NCBI GenBank assembly: GCA_022579005.1 | Contig: MU401613.1 | Location: 1-64,000, forward strand | Length of the DNA stretch: 64,000 nucleotides | Direction of reading: 5' to 3' | Origin: Poronia punctata | Taxonomy: Eukaryota > Ascomycota > Sordariomycetes > Xylariales > Xylariaceae | Part shown: positions 13,221 through 25,900 of the stretch, in pieces | Position numbering within the stretch: the first letter of the stretch is position 1 | Layout: each line of letters begins with the position of its first letter | Position numbers and translations under genes: made by a program | Notes under the pieces: model-generated | What the model was told of the DNA's origin: nothing | Databases searched by the model: none | Seen by the model: only the letters and a program-made list of their open reading frames with translations

Positions 13221-15279
13221 GCCCTCGGGTTTTTGCTGGCTTCCATACAGAAAGCAATGCGGGGCCCTTTTTGTGCTTGCCTTGGCACGCTTGGGCAGCC
13301 AGCAGCCAGCAGCCAACCCGAACCCCGGTGCCCCGTCCCCTGGCACGTCTGGCTCGTCGGCTGGCCTGGCTGCCTGGCTGCCTGGTAACCCAACCCCTGT
13401 TCGCAGCAACACCCCGGGTGCCCGGGGGAGCCAATGTTTTCTCGCAAACGGTTTGGACAGAACAGAAAAACCACCTATCGGCAAACCGGTACCTTGCCCA
13501 CGATATCGTGCTGCTCTAGCCAAATAGGAGGTGAGGGGTAAATCGCAGCACATTCCACATATTAGGTAGGTAGGTAATAAATATACTTGATGAGCGAAAT
13601 ACAATGTGCTTATTTACCCCATTACGGGGAAATCTGTTATGTACCGCAAACAGTCTTTACAACAAAATCTTGGTCGTGCACCTCTGGACACAGTGGGGTG
13701 TATGTAATAAAGGATATGTAAAGGACATGTACGAGGCAAGGATTTGGGGTCAACCGTGTAGGTACCTAGCTGGCTTGTACTGAGAAACCCGCCTCGGTAT
13801 GATCTACTTGTAGATACTTTGCAGAGATACCCAGATGGCAAAAGCTGGCTAGGGCGCACTTGGGTGGGTTACATTTACGAGCATGTGTACAGGAAGTGCT
13901 GGTCTGTCAGCCTGCCATTCTGTTTGCACGTGCGCTTGTTGTAAGGCTGAAGCGGTCAAGTAACCGGCCTTGTATCTACGAGTATTCAAGTTGTTTATTA
14001 TTGTTGTCTCAATTACTAATAATCTTGTATCAGCTTGTTGATACATGCATATAGGCAATAAGCTTCTCTTAGCACCTGCAACAAACAGGGCCTTGTTCCT
14101 GCGCTGCTAAAATTGAACCGTTCCTCCAATCCCCCAAGCCTTCCCTGTCAACGTCTAACCTACCTGCCTACGAACTACGAGTAGGTAAATCGATGGTCAG
14201 CACCTTCTTTTCTGTTCCTCACATATACCCTACACCAAGTCAAGCCGCACCTTGTAGCACGATTGATGAAATAAACGGGTTAACCTCTGAGGTTTACATT
14301 TCTTTCAACTACTTTACCAATACTTTATGATACCGGTCAATATCAGTAGATAGGTAATTAAGCATGAGCTCGTACTACTATTTTGCTTTGAATTTGATTG
14401 TCTGACAAGGTAAAATCCATGTTTGCTCCCACCTCATCGCATCGCATTGAATCGAATACAATCTCATCTGTTGCGTAGATCCCGAACCGAAACGACGACT
14501 CGGTACTGTAAATCATTGGCTTGTGTCCACCGATTGCGTAGTACACAAATAGGCATACCCAAACATACCTACGAGTACGTATACATGCTGATTAGGTTGT
14601 GTACCTATGAGTCTAGTAGTATGACGTGTATGTAGTTAGCTACTATCTACCTACTTACTCATTTCATTCTACGCGTAGAGCAGGTCCTAGGGGAGAGGAG
14701 AGGCTACGATCCAAGTTTAACTCTGTGTTTATATGCATAATAGATCTGCAAGTTTAAATCAAAATTACTAAGTAGAGAGACGACCAGTTTTTAATGGCTT
14801 GTTCTCATATTTCCAGTGTTGCTGTCTTATAGTACGGCATTGCATTAATAGAAGGAACCACTGGTCTACCTACTCGTACATGGCAGGACAGTGCATTTGT
14901 ATGCTTCTGCTTGACGAAGGCGAGCAGATGCCCACTCCCATGTTGGCTGTTGCACATATTATCTGCAGACCATAGGGCAAGGGCGAGAGGGGGATGATGT
15001 CTTATGGTTCCGACGACCAAACAAGCGTTCCTGCATGGCATTGTGCACCTACCATGTGGCTCGAATACCCTACCAGTTACACATTACATGTAAGTATGCA
15101 TGTAATTACGTTGTCAGACATAATCATCTTACCCTTATATGTGCATACATTGTCTGTTGGCTCTATATCCTATGCCCTACTATCTACTTCGTAAAGGAAA
15201 CAATACGGGTACGGTAGACAGGAAGCGCTTGCTTATCAGTCTGCTTCCAATTCAGTAAATTCCATTTGCGTTACCAAGA

Positions 15280-15300
15280 CAGCAGCAGCAGCAGCAGCAG
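15280..15300. repeat. (CAG)7 microsatellite
   Basis: Seven perfect CAG units in DNA with no supported gene. A short open frame reads through it as poly-serine, but nothing else suggests coding. Confidence 0.85.
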
Positions 15301-17667
15301 CGACTACATTTTAGACGGTAATGCCCTTTTTTACAGATACCAACTACCTTGTAACAGCCTTGTGATCGTTATGAAAATCAAAGTGTTATTTGGTCTGATG
15401 TATGTATACCTACCTGTCACCCGGGCTCTGTTTCTTTTTTCGGATCTGGAAGGATTATGAGGAATGCTGCAGGATACCTTTTTGGCACCATGTTTGAAAC
15501 ATTACCCACGGCTGTACGGGTAGCTTCAGTTTTAAAGTAGGTTATCAAGTAGAGACATGTAGAAGCTATTGATTAGCAGGGGGCAAACTTAGGTCTAGGA
15601 TGCACAATTATTTAATCCCCCGCTTAAAATAAAAGGATGGGGTTTTATTATTCTTCTTTTCCAACTCATCTATAGTAGTCCAGGCATGCGAACTATATTT
15701 CAACCTTACATCATTGCAGCACATACCTCCTTGTCCAAGGGGATTCGCCCAAGTTTTGTCAAGTTATCGTGTTGGCCGACTGATTGTGCAAATTGCAACT
15801 CTAACTAAACCTGCGAGTAACACCTGTTGGCAAGATAAGGAAGGTCTCGATACCTGTATGCACGTTGTGGCCCGCCAAAGGGCCAAGGCCAAAAAAGGTC
15901 CCTGCCGCCTCCGCCCATTTTGCACCCTGTCACCCTGTCACCCAGTCATCTGAATACGGCGTGTTCCAGTCCAGGATTCGGCTTGACCATTGGGACAGGG
16001 GTGATTAGCAAGATGCATACCGCAGTAGTATTCTGTACAACCCTAAACTTGTTAGGTTACCGAAAATAGCCACACACGTGTGCAGCAAGTAGCATCAGGT
16101 AACTTGGTACTACATGTATATTCATAACCAAAGGTTTAAAAATATATTCTAAACAGGCCACGGCATAAAAGCTACGCTTTACATCATGCTATGCCGATAT
16201 AACTATTATCGGCAGAACTTTTGGTTAATACCGACTCCTAATATCTACGAGTACATGTAAGTAATTCGCATATCATTGTACGTGTACGGTATAGGTGCGT
16301 GTAGCTTTTACAAATGTAGGCGCCCTATTGCTCTTGTGCCGGGGAAGAAGATTTGCCCTGTCTATAGATAGTAATTCCAAGTACTATGTAATTACAATTT
16401 ACTCAGTAGGTGAACCTAAGCCCATCAACTTGTACCTACTCTGAACAACTAAATTTAATCTAGCCAAGGTAGACTAGCTCTCCATTTTATCTAACCTAGC
16501 CGTTCTTTGAGGGGAAACGGTAAACCTACTCTCGCAACTTCTTGCCCTTGGTTTTTCAGGCCCTTTCTCATCTTGAAATGTGAATAAAACAAGCTTCTGT
16601 AAACTAGGTACCTACCCTTCCCTCTCAATGCTTCAGAATCCCACCGATCCTATACCATCTCTACAAATTATATCGATGGTTTTTGTGAGTGACATAGCCA
16701 ACCACCCGACCTAGTTAGCTACTTATATGTGCGGCGCTCTCTGGTTCTTAGATAGACTCCTGAGAACCCTGCTGCCTACCTCTAAGCGCATTGGTTCGCG
16801 TACGTGCTGTTATTCCCGGGATACAGAGTGACGGGACATAAATATGCACGGTGTACATAATATGGAGCCACACGGAGCAAGCTCACAACATATGGGCTCC
16901 ACACTCTTGCACGACTTGGGTACCTTCAGGTACGTATGTAATTGACTGCTAGAGTTCAAAACGACCCACTTGAACGGGTCGACGGTTCTTTGGGCCGCTT
17001 GCGCTCCCGTGCTCAAGTTTTGCTATTGATAGAGATAGTATCCAATTATCTAACCAAATTCGGCTTGCAAACCTGGAGCCATTTCCCATGCTCACTCACT
17101 TGTCTGGCCGAACCAACTTAAGTCCTGTCTCCTTGACTTTGTAATAGCCTATACGAGGTTGATGATTCCGCCGACGCTGCTGCCCATGTACATGTCTAGT
17201 GTCGCCCCCAGGGTAGAAGTACACCTAGAAGAGGAAAGAAAAAAGACAATTGATGTTGAAAGGGGGAATATTTGTAAAACAAAACAAAACAAAAATAAAA
17301 CCCCCTTTTCCACCCCGAGCTTCCAAAAGATGGTGGGAGAAAGATAAGGCATGCATATAACATCATGGCGGATCTGGATTCCCCCGTGTCCATTCACGTA
17401 CACATTCAAGGTACGCTTTGCTATGCCGACGTGCCTGTTGCTCCCCCAAGGTAAACAAGAAGATGCAGACTACAATGATAATTATGATGAACCCACAATA
17501 GAGAAGGAGATGAAGAGTAAAGAAGGGGGATATGCAGAAGAAGAGAAAAACGCTATTTGTGCCCGTGGCGCCCGCCTAAGTCAAGTAGGAAATATCTTGG
17601 TCGACGTCATCATGTATAAACGCCTCACCCGCTCAAACCCGCTAGACAACTTGTTCCTTTTTCTCTT

Positions 17668-19067
17668 TCATCTCCTCATATATGGCGGTATGTCTGGTAC
17701 GTGATTGTCATTATCGTGTCCACCCCTTGGAATGGTAGTTAGAGGGGGGAGATGCGGTGTTGGGGCCATCAGATGCCCAGAAGAACTTGGCACAGGCCGT
17801 ATGGGCACGCTGTACATGTCATAGCCGTCGGTGCCAGTGCCGCGTAGATCCATCGTTCCAATATCGAACCGTTTCGAGCAGCCATCCTCCATGTGCCTAT
17901 CAAAATCCGGTTAGCCCTCTGTTCTCGACATTTTTCGACAGAACAAAACCCAATATACCTGCGAAGCGTGTCCTTCCGCGCAAACGACCGGCCGCAATAG
18001 TCGCACCTGTGATTTTTCTCCTTCATGTGGACACTCTGGTGGTGTCTCTGGAGGTCCGTCTTCCGCACAAACTTCTTGGTGCAGTCGTCGTAGGTACAGG
18101 AGAAGGGGTACTCCCTCTTCTTGTCGTGTGTTTCCATGTGCGCCTTGTAGTTGTAGCTTCTGCTGAAAAGCTTCCCACACCCCTCGACGTCGCATTGGAA
18201 GTTGGCCTCCTCTTTCGATGTAAGTTTGCGCGTCTGTCGCTTTGGAGTTCTCGTCGGTATCCTCGGCATCTGCTGTTGCTGTTGCTGTTGTTGTCGACGG
18301 TCTGCTGCGAGCGTATGAGCCGCATTGCTACCGCTACCACTCCCGCCACCGACGCCACCGACGCCGCCGCCGCCGCCAGACGAGCCTGGATAATAATGAT
18401 CCGAGTCCATTGCCGGGTAATCGGATTTCGCCCAGGAACCCGACGGCGCATCTGACAGATAGCCTGAGCTTCCGGCTTGGGATCCGTAGCTGCTCGTTTC
18501 GGCTATCAGGGCGTGAGACGAGCGTGGCGAGGGATACTGCGACAGCTCGCCGCCGCTGGCATAGTCCTGGCCGCTCTCCATCTTGATCCGTGGCATTGGC
18601 GACGCGCTATGATACGGGAGCGGATGTCTCGACGAGGCCGGATCTGGCGAGCGGGAGGGGACGGCGGTGGCAAGGGACGACGAGTGGTATGGAAGTCCCG
18701 AGGTATGAGCAATATGCGCCGAGTACAAGTCATGGCTATACGGCGCATGCATGGATGCCGACTCATACCCGACACTGACGTACGGGGCGTAATCCGGAGG
18801 CATCATGCCCTGCCCTCCCAGGGGCGGTCCGGAATGTACCATTGGTGTTTCCGCCCACCCGGCCGAGGTCGTCGCCTCGCCGGCTGGGTGTGGATTCCTC
18901 GAGTGCATGGTCGCGTCTACGTCGGTGCAAGCTTCGTAGGCAGAATCAGCCTTGTAGTAGGCGCCAACCAGGTCTGGCGAGCCGTAGTCGAGGCTCAGGC
19001 TTGGACTTCTAGAGTACGTTCGGGAAGATGCCGGCGATCTTGTGAGGGACGGGGGTGAAAGGTCCAT
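17668..19067 (-). CDS. C2H2 zinc-finger transcription factor
   Basis: Predicted exons on the minus strand are 19067-17959 and 17896-17668, giving 445 residues. The 62-nt intron (17958-17897) splits Arg370; splicing turns a broken third finger into DTLRRHMEDGC, which supports it. Fingers lie at about residues 288-312 (CDVEGCGKLFSRSYNYKAH), 319-345 (CTYDDCTKKFVRKTDLQRHH) and 353-376 (CDYCGRSFARKDTL, ligands C355, C358, H371, C376). The N-terminal 280 residues are rich in Ser, Pro, Tyr and Gly with a Gly/Ser run and an eight-residue Gln run just before the fingers, typical of a disordered activation region. The fingers predict a nuclear DNA-binding regulator. Fungal proteins with this finger set exist but I cannot assign a named orthologue. 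The start fits the context CAACATGG. Large gene-free regions on both sides are common for regulators. Confidence 0.88.
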
Positions 19068-19753
19068 GTTGAGAGCCCGAGAAGAACTTCAAAAGGGGCC
19101 GGTGTGGTAAAGTGACGTTGGGCTGTTATTATAAGTCGGGACCAACTTTGAGCTGAGTGAGGCGCAGGTACAGATATGGATTCATTCACTGGGAAGTCAT
19201 TATGTCAGGTAGGTAGAGTGGCTCGAATGCTTGTCCACGGGGCCGGCTCCATCCGTACGCGGGGGGTGAAGCTCAGATCAGGCCAGGCCAGGGAAGGCGA
19301 AAAAGATGGATGGAGAGAGCCCTGGTGTGTATTTCGTGCTATGGGCTCGCATGTGTGAGAGAGAGGGTGTCTAAGTGCGCATGGGAGCCCCAACTGGATG
19401 ATGATGGCAAGCCACTTTACAGTACGTTTATTCACTTGCTTGTCAGTCGAAGGGGGCGGGCACTTCTAGGTAGATATACAGAGTCCTGGGTTCATACGCG
19501 TACGAGTACGTGTACTGGCAGCATGAGTACTTGAGGTACCATCCGATCCGAGGGGTGTTGGTGTAGGGGTAATGTAAGGGGTGGGATATTCGAGAGGGGG
19601 GATGTCCTGCAGGGCTGGAAAGCAACGGATAAGAAGTGACGAAAGAAATAAGGAGGCCAGAGGTAGACAAGGTAGGTACATAGAAATACCTACCAAAACC
19701 CACACCCACATCCACATCCACATTCACCCTCATACCCATACCCATATCCATAT

Positions 19754-19820
<67 letters not shown>

Positions 19821-22800
19821 ATCGGCGGGCTTAGGAGCATGCATGGAACTGGTACATGAGAGCGCAAGGGGACGGGGAACCTTGGAACTGGGGACTGGTG
19901 TACATATTGATTGTTAGATGAAACTCGGTGGGATTCGCGCAGAAGCGCTACGTTGGTTCTATAATAAGATGGGAACAACTAAGAAGAGGTAGGAAATCAG
20001 GCCACTAGGCCGCCGGAACGGCACCGCTGGTAGAAGAGACGGAACTTTCGATTTCCAACACCAACAATAATAGATACACGTAAAGGAAGACGACATTGCC
20101 ACCAAGTCAAATAAAACTTTGGCCTTGTGTGTGTATTTTCCCAACTTAGCATATGTACCTCATAGGCTCATACCTACTGGATGTATTCAGCGTGTTGGTA
20201 GACTTGGTACGTGACGGGCTACCAGGGGTTTTAGATAAAGTATATAGCTGCTCTCGCTCTCTGATCTTTGATCTCTGATTTCTCTGATCTCCTTGATCTC
20301 TGCTCTTTACTAGCTGGCTAGGTTGACCTTCTGTTGCTAGTCAAGGCCAAGTAACTGGGGTTCGGGTTGTTCGACATCGACAACGGGGCCGGGGACTAAC
20401 TAGTCTAATAACTGTTGTGCATCAGTTGGCCATTTTCATCTTACTTGGTAAATCCACAAGGGGGGTGGGTAAGCAAAGCCTTACATGGTCCCTCACGCGC
20501 TAACTACCCTAGTTGCCTAGATCCTATACATAGTAGACCGTATATAAGTACATAAGATACCTAAAGTACGTGTAGGTACTACAAACCTGGATACTTTAAC
20601 TTGCAAATAAGTAATTGTACATAACCCCTAACCTATTTCCTAACCTTGCCAGTAGGTTATAGGAAGTACAACGTATCTACATGTAAGTAGCTGCCCTCCT
20701 TGTAAAAAGAGGGGGTTACAGTTAAGACAAGAGGAGGGAATGGCAAAGGGTAGGTGTATTAAAAGTATAAGTGTATGTGTACTTAAGTAGACTACCTATG
20801 TAGGTAAGGTAGGTAGATACATACTGTAAGGGTGCTGTGTTCCTTTTCAACTAAATAATACTAGACTAAAACAGGTAAACACTTAGCTACATATCTAACC
20901 TAGTGTGTATGTCCGTTTGTACTTGTAAGGTACTCGTATGGATGGTCCATCTAATTACATGTACATGTATGCAGCATGTGCGGCCCTGGCCCTGCATGCT
21001 GTAGGCGGACCTCAAGGTCACGGCAAGGGGAACTTTAACCGTTGAAGTTTTGGGGTTTCCCCCAACTGCTATGAACCTCACCTACCTCACCTACCTCATT
21101 AGCCACCGCGACGGCTTAATTACCTTGCGCATAATATGCCGTGTACACGTAGGTCTCTATGTTGTGTAACCAGTTGAATTGCCCGAGTGTTGTACTACCT
21201 CTAGGAGTTATGAGATTAAGGACAACTTCATTAATGCATGTATTTCACCATTGCTACATATCTGATTAAAAAAACCGGTACATACCTACTAACCTAGGTA
21301 GGTTATTACATATCTATACATACCAAATTAAATTGTTTCTTTAAACACAGACAGGCATGGTAGGTATAACTTATAAGGTAGTATGTAAGTGTAGGTATAT
21401 ACTTGTACTTGATCTGCGCTTACGAGTAGTATAAAGCAGGTATCCGGCCTAGTGCTTAATTGATCTTGATGGCTACTCTTGCTATTGTTAGTTCATGTAA
21501 GGAACTTTTGGCCTACTAACAACTATAAGTACATACTTAATAATGTGTATAAGCCGCCCTGTTGTGCAATATATAGTAAGGTTATGTAAATTGTAGAGGT
21601 TTTTTATATTTGTAAGTAATGATCTTGAACTATGTTGGTTCTTAGGTCTTGGTACCAAGGTTAGGCTAGATTAGGTGCATTTAACCTGAGGTTCTTAACA
21701 TCCATCATGTACGAGTACGTATGCATATGTCAAGGGACGGTATTGTGGCGATCTGAGCCTATTTGTATTCCATCCTGTATGATAAATCCAACTGCTTCGC
21801 TGGTTATCTTGCCTGTGTCTGGCTATGCCAGCTACAAGACCAGGCTGGTGAGCCGGTGAGCTGATGATCCCTAGCTTAGCCGACGTACACGACGAAAGAC
21901 CGAACCATCGTGCAGCCAAAGAAGAAGAAAAAGGGGCTGGGAAAAATCCTACTAGAGTAGCGAGCCCTTGAAACATTACTAACGTGCTGGCACAGTTGGA
22001 CTTTGTCTACGACCTAATGCCAAGTAAATATGCATAATGTGAGGTACCTGCAGAAGCAAGAGACACTGATCAAAAGAAGAAAAATTATATTCCATCGCGA
22101 ACCGATAGCCCTGTCGCGATCACCAGGACCTTCAATGTGAGAATAAACCAGATGTAGCAGTGACGACAACGATATCTGGGTAACACTTTCATAATAAAGT
22201 ATTACTAGCTCCAAGCCAAAGTCCCGGGACACTCTTGATATCCCACATGTCGCATACAAGTTAGAGCGCCGTTTCGGCTTTAACGTCTGATATATATATA
22301 TATCTATATTAATAGCTCAACCATCCAATGTTGGATCCGACGGAGTGGTTACTTCGAACCCCCCACGCTAACCTAACCTAATCTAACTCGATGGACCCGG
22401 CCGAGTCTATCTTTCTAGACGAGTCCTTTTTAACCAAGGTGTGGGCTGGCTTCACTTGGAACACCGGGCCACATAGAACGCGTTACTAACTCATTCGACA
22501 ATACATAGCTCGGCGATATTAACTGGGGAACCACTTCGTGAGGTGGCGTCCAACAATTGTAAAAGTTGCTGTTCGGCTACGGTTGGCATTTTGTACGCAC
22601 AAAACGTTGCTGGCCTAGATACTATACTCACTCACTGAGACGGCAAGTCCCAACGAGGCCGGGAAACACGCACTGAGAGGTGACAGGCAACAAGAGTAAA
22701 CATGACCCGATCGATTTCAATTCCTACAGTCAGTCACGGTATTTTTCTCCTTTACAGCAAAAGCACAAATCCAAACGCTGGGTCCGATACAAGCCGAGAC

Positions 22801-22906
22801 GCCTGATGTGGTTCTGCCACCCTCCTCGCCCGGGCCCGTATTCGTCTCATTCTTGGCCCACCCTCGCCCCATCAGCCAGCCAGCCATGGTCTAATCCCGG
22901 GTCCAC
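19068..22906. other. 3.8-kb gene-free region upstream of the C2H2 factor and downstream of the Pol I gene
   Basis: No open frame here shows a recognisable domain. The first kilobase is the likely promoter and 5' leader of the C2H2 gene. A hexamer satellite is listed separately, and there is a short (TA)n run at 22290-22303. The stretch 20500-21700 is moderately AT-rich and full of TACCTACC/CCTAGG/GTACATGTA words. I saw no tRNA-like cloverleaf; one TTCGAA-containing site near 22355 was checked and rejected. Confidence 0.55.
19732..19817. repeat. (CCATAC)n hexamer satellite
   Basis: About 14 copies of a CCCATA hexamer with two CCATAT variants near its left end, preceded by decayed related units (ccacat) from 19700. 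It translates as repeating Met-Gly on the minus strand and His-Thr on the plus strand; I regard neither as coding. It lies about 0.7-0.8 kb upstream of the start codon of the C2H2 factor. Confidence 0.85.
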
Positions 22907-25900
22907 TCAGCTCCCCATCTTGCTGGTAACGTGGAGCTTGGTCAAGACGTCAAAGGCTCCCGTCCCAATCTTGCCGAGGCGTCCCATGACAATACGTCCG
23001 CTGGGCGTTGCCAAGTCGTCCCAGTCGCCATCCAGGAGAGCATCTTTAAGGAAGGACAAGGTCGTCTCGAAACTCATCTTGGTGAACGGACTGACGTTGC
23101 CCTTGAGGCCATTGCGGTTGAACGGAGTGAAACCTCCATTCCTCGTCATGTAGTCGCCGATGAGATTCAGGTGACGCTTATCCACGCTGATGCTGTGACC
23201 CTCAAACACTCCGCCCAGCTCGAGGATAATGCTTTGCCGTGCTGCTTCCACCCCGTAAACACGCAGCACTGATGCGATGTCGTTGGTCTTGATGCTGTTA
23301 GGATCAATGAAATCACCATACTTTTGCATCGCCTCGAGGTTTACGCCATCTGTGTGGATCACGGCTCTTGAAACCTCCTCGCCCGTACGGGCGTCGCGAA
23401 CCTTCTCGTCGGCTACGTATACGCACGAGCGGATACCCGGAATTTGCTGGATGAGCGCCTTGCGGACGGCTTCTTGGACGATGCTCAGCATAAGTACCTT
23501 TGGGATATTAGAATCATACTCCAGCGTGAAGTCGACCCACTCTCCTTGGGCCTCGTCACACTCGAACCGAGATACAACTGGCGTCCTGTCCTTGACCCGG
23601 CCCTCGCGGCTGCGATTGACATCTCTCCCTGTGGTCTTATCATCGGGATCCGTGCCATCGTCCTCGTCGCCCGAAGGGGGTGGGCTGCCGCCAAAGCCTT
23701 CGTCTTCGTGCTCTTCATCATCTTCCGGTGAAGCCTCACGCTCCAGGCGCTTCTGGATCTCGTCGTCCTCGTCGTCGTTGGCGCCGTACGAAACAGCCTG
23801 GGAACGGTTCGCCCGTTGTTTGGCATTCGTGGCGTCACCGTCCCCGTCTTCATCGTCATCATCATCGTCCTCATCTCGGGGCATGCTTTCGGGGTTTGCC
23901 GGTGCTGTTTCAACGACACCAGTCTTCGCCCCAACCTCGGGTAACGCTGCGCTCTCCTTTTCCTGCTTAGCTTTAATTTCCTTCTTCACGAGCCTCTCTA
24001 GTAGCGGGAGCAGCTTGATCTCAACGGTTCTCAGAACATCAGACGTGGTGATAGCATACGTCTTCTTGTATTCCTCGGCGCTGAAAAATTCCAAGCGCAC
24101 ATCGAACATCTTGGCCAGACGATAGCCAACGCCCCGGCCGACTCGCTCCTTGACCGTCACTTGGTCGAGGACGTGGGCGATGGGAAGGACGCTAATCGCC
24201 TTGGCAAACGTCTCACCCTCGGCTTCGGACAGCTCTGGGTGTAGTAGCAATGTCATAGATGGAGTTGAAATGTGGTCGCTAGCCGTCATCAGAATTTCCC
24301 TCAGGCGGGGAATACCTAGCGTAACATTCTTGGCCGAATGGCCCGCCAAATGGAACGTGTTCAGCGTCATCTGGGTGGACGGCTCGCCGACTGACTGCCC
24401 CGCGACGATGCCTACCGCCTCACCTGGTTCTACAAGAGAACTGAGATACTTGGAGTGGAATATCTTCTCGGCGTATTTGCGGGGCACGACGACCTTGGAG
24501 GCAAACTTATTGACCTTCTCGCCTTTCTCCTTGATGAGGCCATGTTGGTTTTTCTTGACGTAATCTGTCACCTTTTTGTAGAACTTTTCCGAAGTAGAAA
24601 AGGCATGTCTGTTAGGGTTGAGCTCGGCTTGGATCGGATCGAGACCTTTGGGGTCGTTGGCACTGGCTTGCTTGGTGGCTCTCTTCTGATACTTTTGGGC
24701 GTAGTCTTTCGATTCGTATACCTCTTGGTCCCATCCTCGTTCGGCAATTCCGAGTTGGTGAACTTCGGATGTCTGGTTGCGAAGAACGAATTCAAAATCA
24801 TTCAGGTACTTCTGCTTCGTTATGTCCAAGCCGTCTTCGCCGTAAAGGAACTGCACCATCGACCCGTCCGAGTCTCGGACAGAGGTGTCGTAGGATACTC
24901 GTAGGCCTTCCATGCCCTTGATGAGACATCTTTGGAGGTAGCCTGACCGGGAAGTCTTGACGGCTGTGTCGATAAGACCCTCTCGCCCGGCCATGTGATG
25001 GAAGTAATACTCCTGTGGTCTTATACCAGTCAAGAAGCGGTTCACAATATACCCGCCAGCTCTGATATGGGTCTCAAAGGGCCGGAAACAAGGTAGCGTC
25101 TTTCCGCTAACCATGATGGGCACTCTTCGGCCTTCGAGAACCTGCTGGCCCAGGTTGCAGGAAATGAGATTTGCGTTGACCGGGCTACCCTTGGCCCCGG
25201 ATATGGTCATCAGCTGCATGTGGTTTTTCGGGAACTGTTTTTCTAGACCGACAGGCAAACAAGCTCTCGTCACTTCGGAAGATAATTGATGACATCCGGC
25301 GTTGACCATGAGTTCGAGATCTTCCTGTTTGCTGCCGTCGCGGAAAACGCCCTCGAGGCGCTCGAGGAGGACCGGACTAGTGCTTCCAATGTCTGGGCGG
25401 TCTCCCAAACTGACGTGCTTGGCCGCAGCCTCGAGACCGATGTGGCCGGCACCGGCTAGAACCTCTTTCCTCTTTCTTTCGCCATCGGCGGTTAGTCGTA
25501 AATCGTCCATGCCGCAAGTGAAGGCACGCATGTTGAGATACCTCGTCAGCAGACGGCCCATGGAACTGAGAAGTCGCGCCGCAACCTCGGGGCCCCAGGT
25601 CTCGTGTATCGCGTGGATGAAACCACCAGCGCTGGGGCCCAGTTGCGATTTATCGAGGATACCTGTAATCAACTCGCCATCCATGAACAATACCTCGCCT
25701 TCCTCTTTGAATTTGCCCCACGGATCCTTCTTGATAGAGGTTAAGCCGGTGAGCCACAAGTCTCCGCACCCCACAGGCCGCATGTTCTTCAGGATGGTCG
25801 TGATGACTTGTTTGCCAGTCCACCGTTTGACCGGCTTTAGGATGGCTGGAGGTAGCAACTCAAGCCTCTCCGAGCTGATGTGCCCGCTCTCCGGACGGAG

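Larger units (their letters stand above)
8438..17667. other. 9.2-kb stretch with no recognisable gene
   Basis: Open frames here are short, rich in low-complexity runs and show no recognisable domain or conserved motif. The DNA is dense in short words such as TACCTACC, CCTAGG, TACGAGTA and TACATGTA, which recur in the other intergenic regions of the window but not in its exons. It also carries several simple repeats and one assembly gap, listed separately. It lies between the 3' ends of the DDHD phospholipase gene and the C2H2 factor, so it need not hold a promoter for either. Short, multi-exon or non-coding genes cannot be excluded without transcripts. Confidence 0.6.

Noticed and set aside
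13104..13604. Repetitive protein with a 10-residue HLAPSCPILP period on the minus strand
   Set aside because: It is only the translation of the 10-bp minisatellite; the flanks have no coding character.
18242..19058. Plus-strand open frames of 114 and 193 codons opposite the C2H2 gene
   Set aside because: They are antisense shadows caused by codon bias of the real gene on the minus strand.
22330..22400. tRNA-like TTCGAA box near 22355
   Set aside because: No acceptor or anticodon stem pairs around it on either strand and no A box is found at the right distance.
23277..24125. 282-codon plus-strand open frame
   Set aside because: It is a Ser-rich antisense shadow of the acidic region of the RNA polymerase I subunit, whose frame carries unmistakable family motifs.
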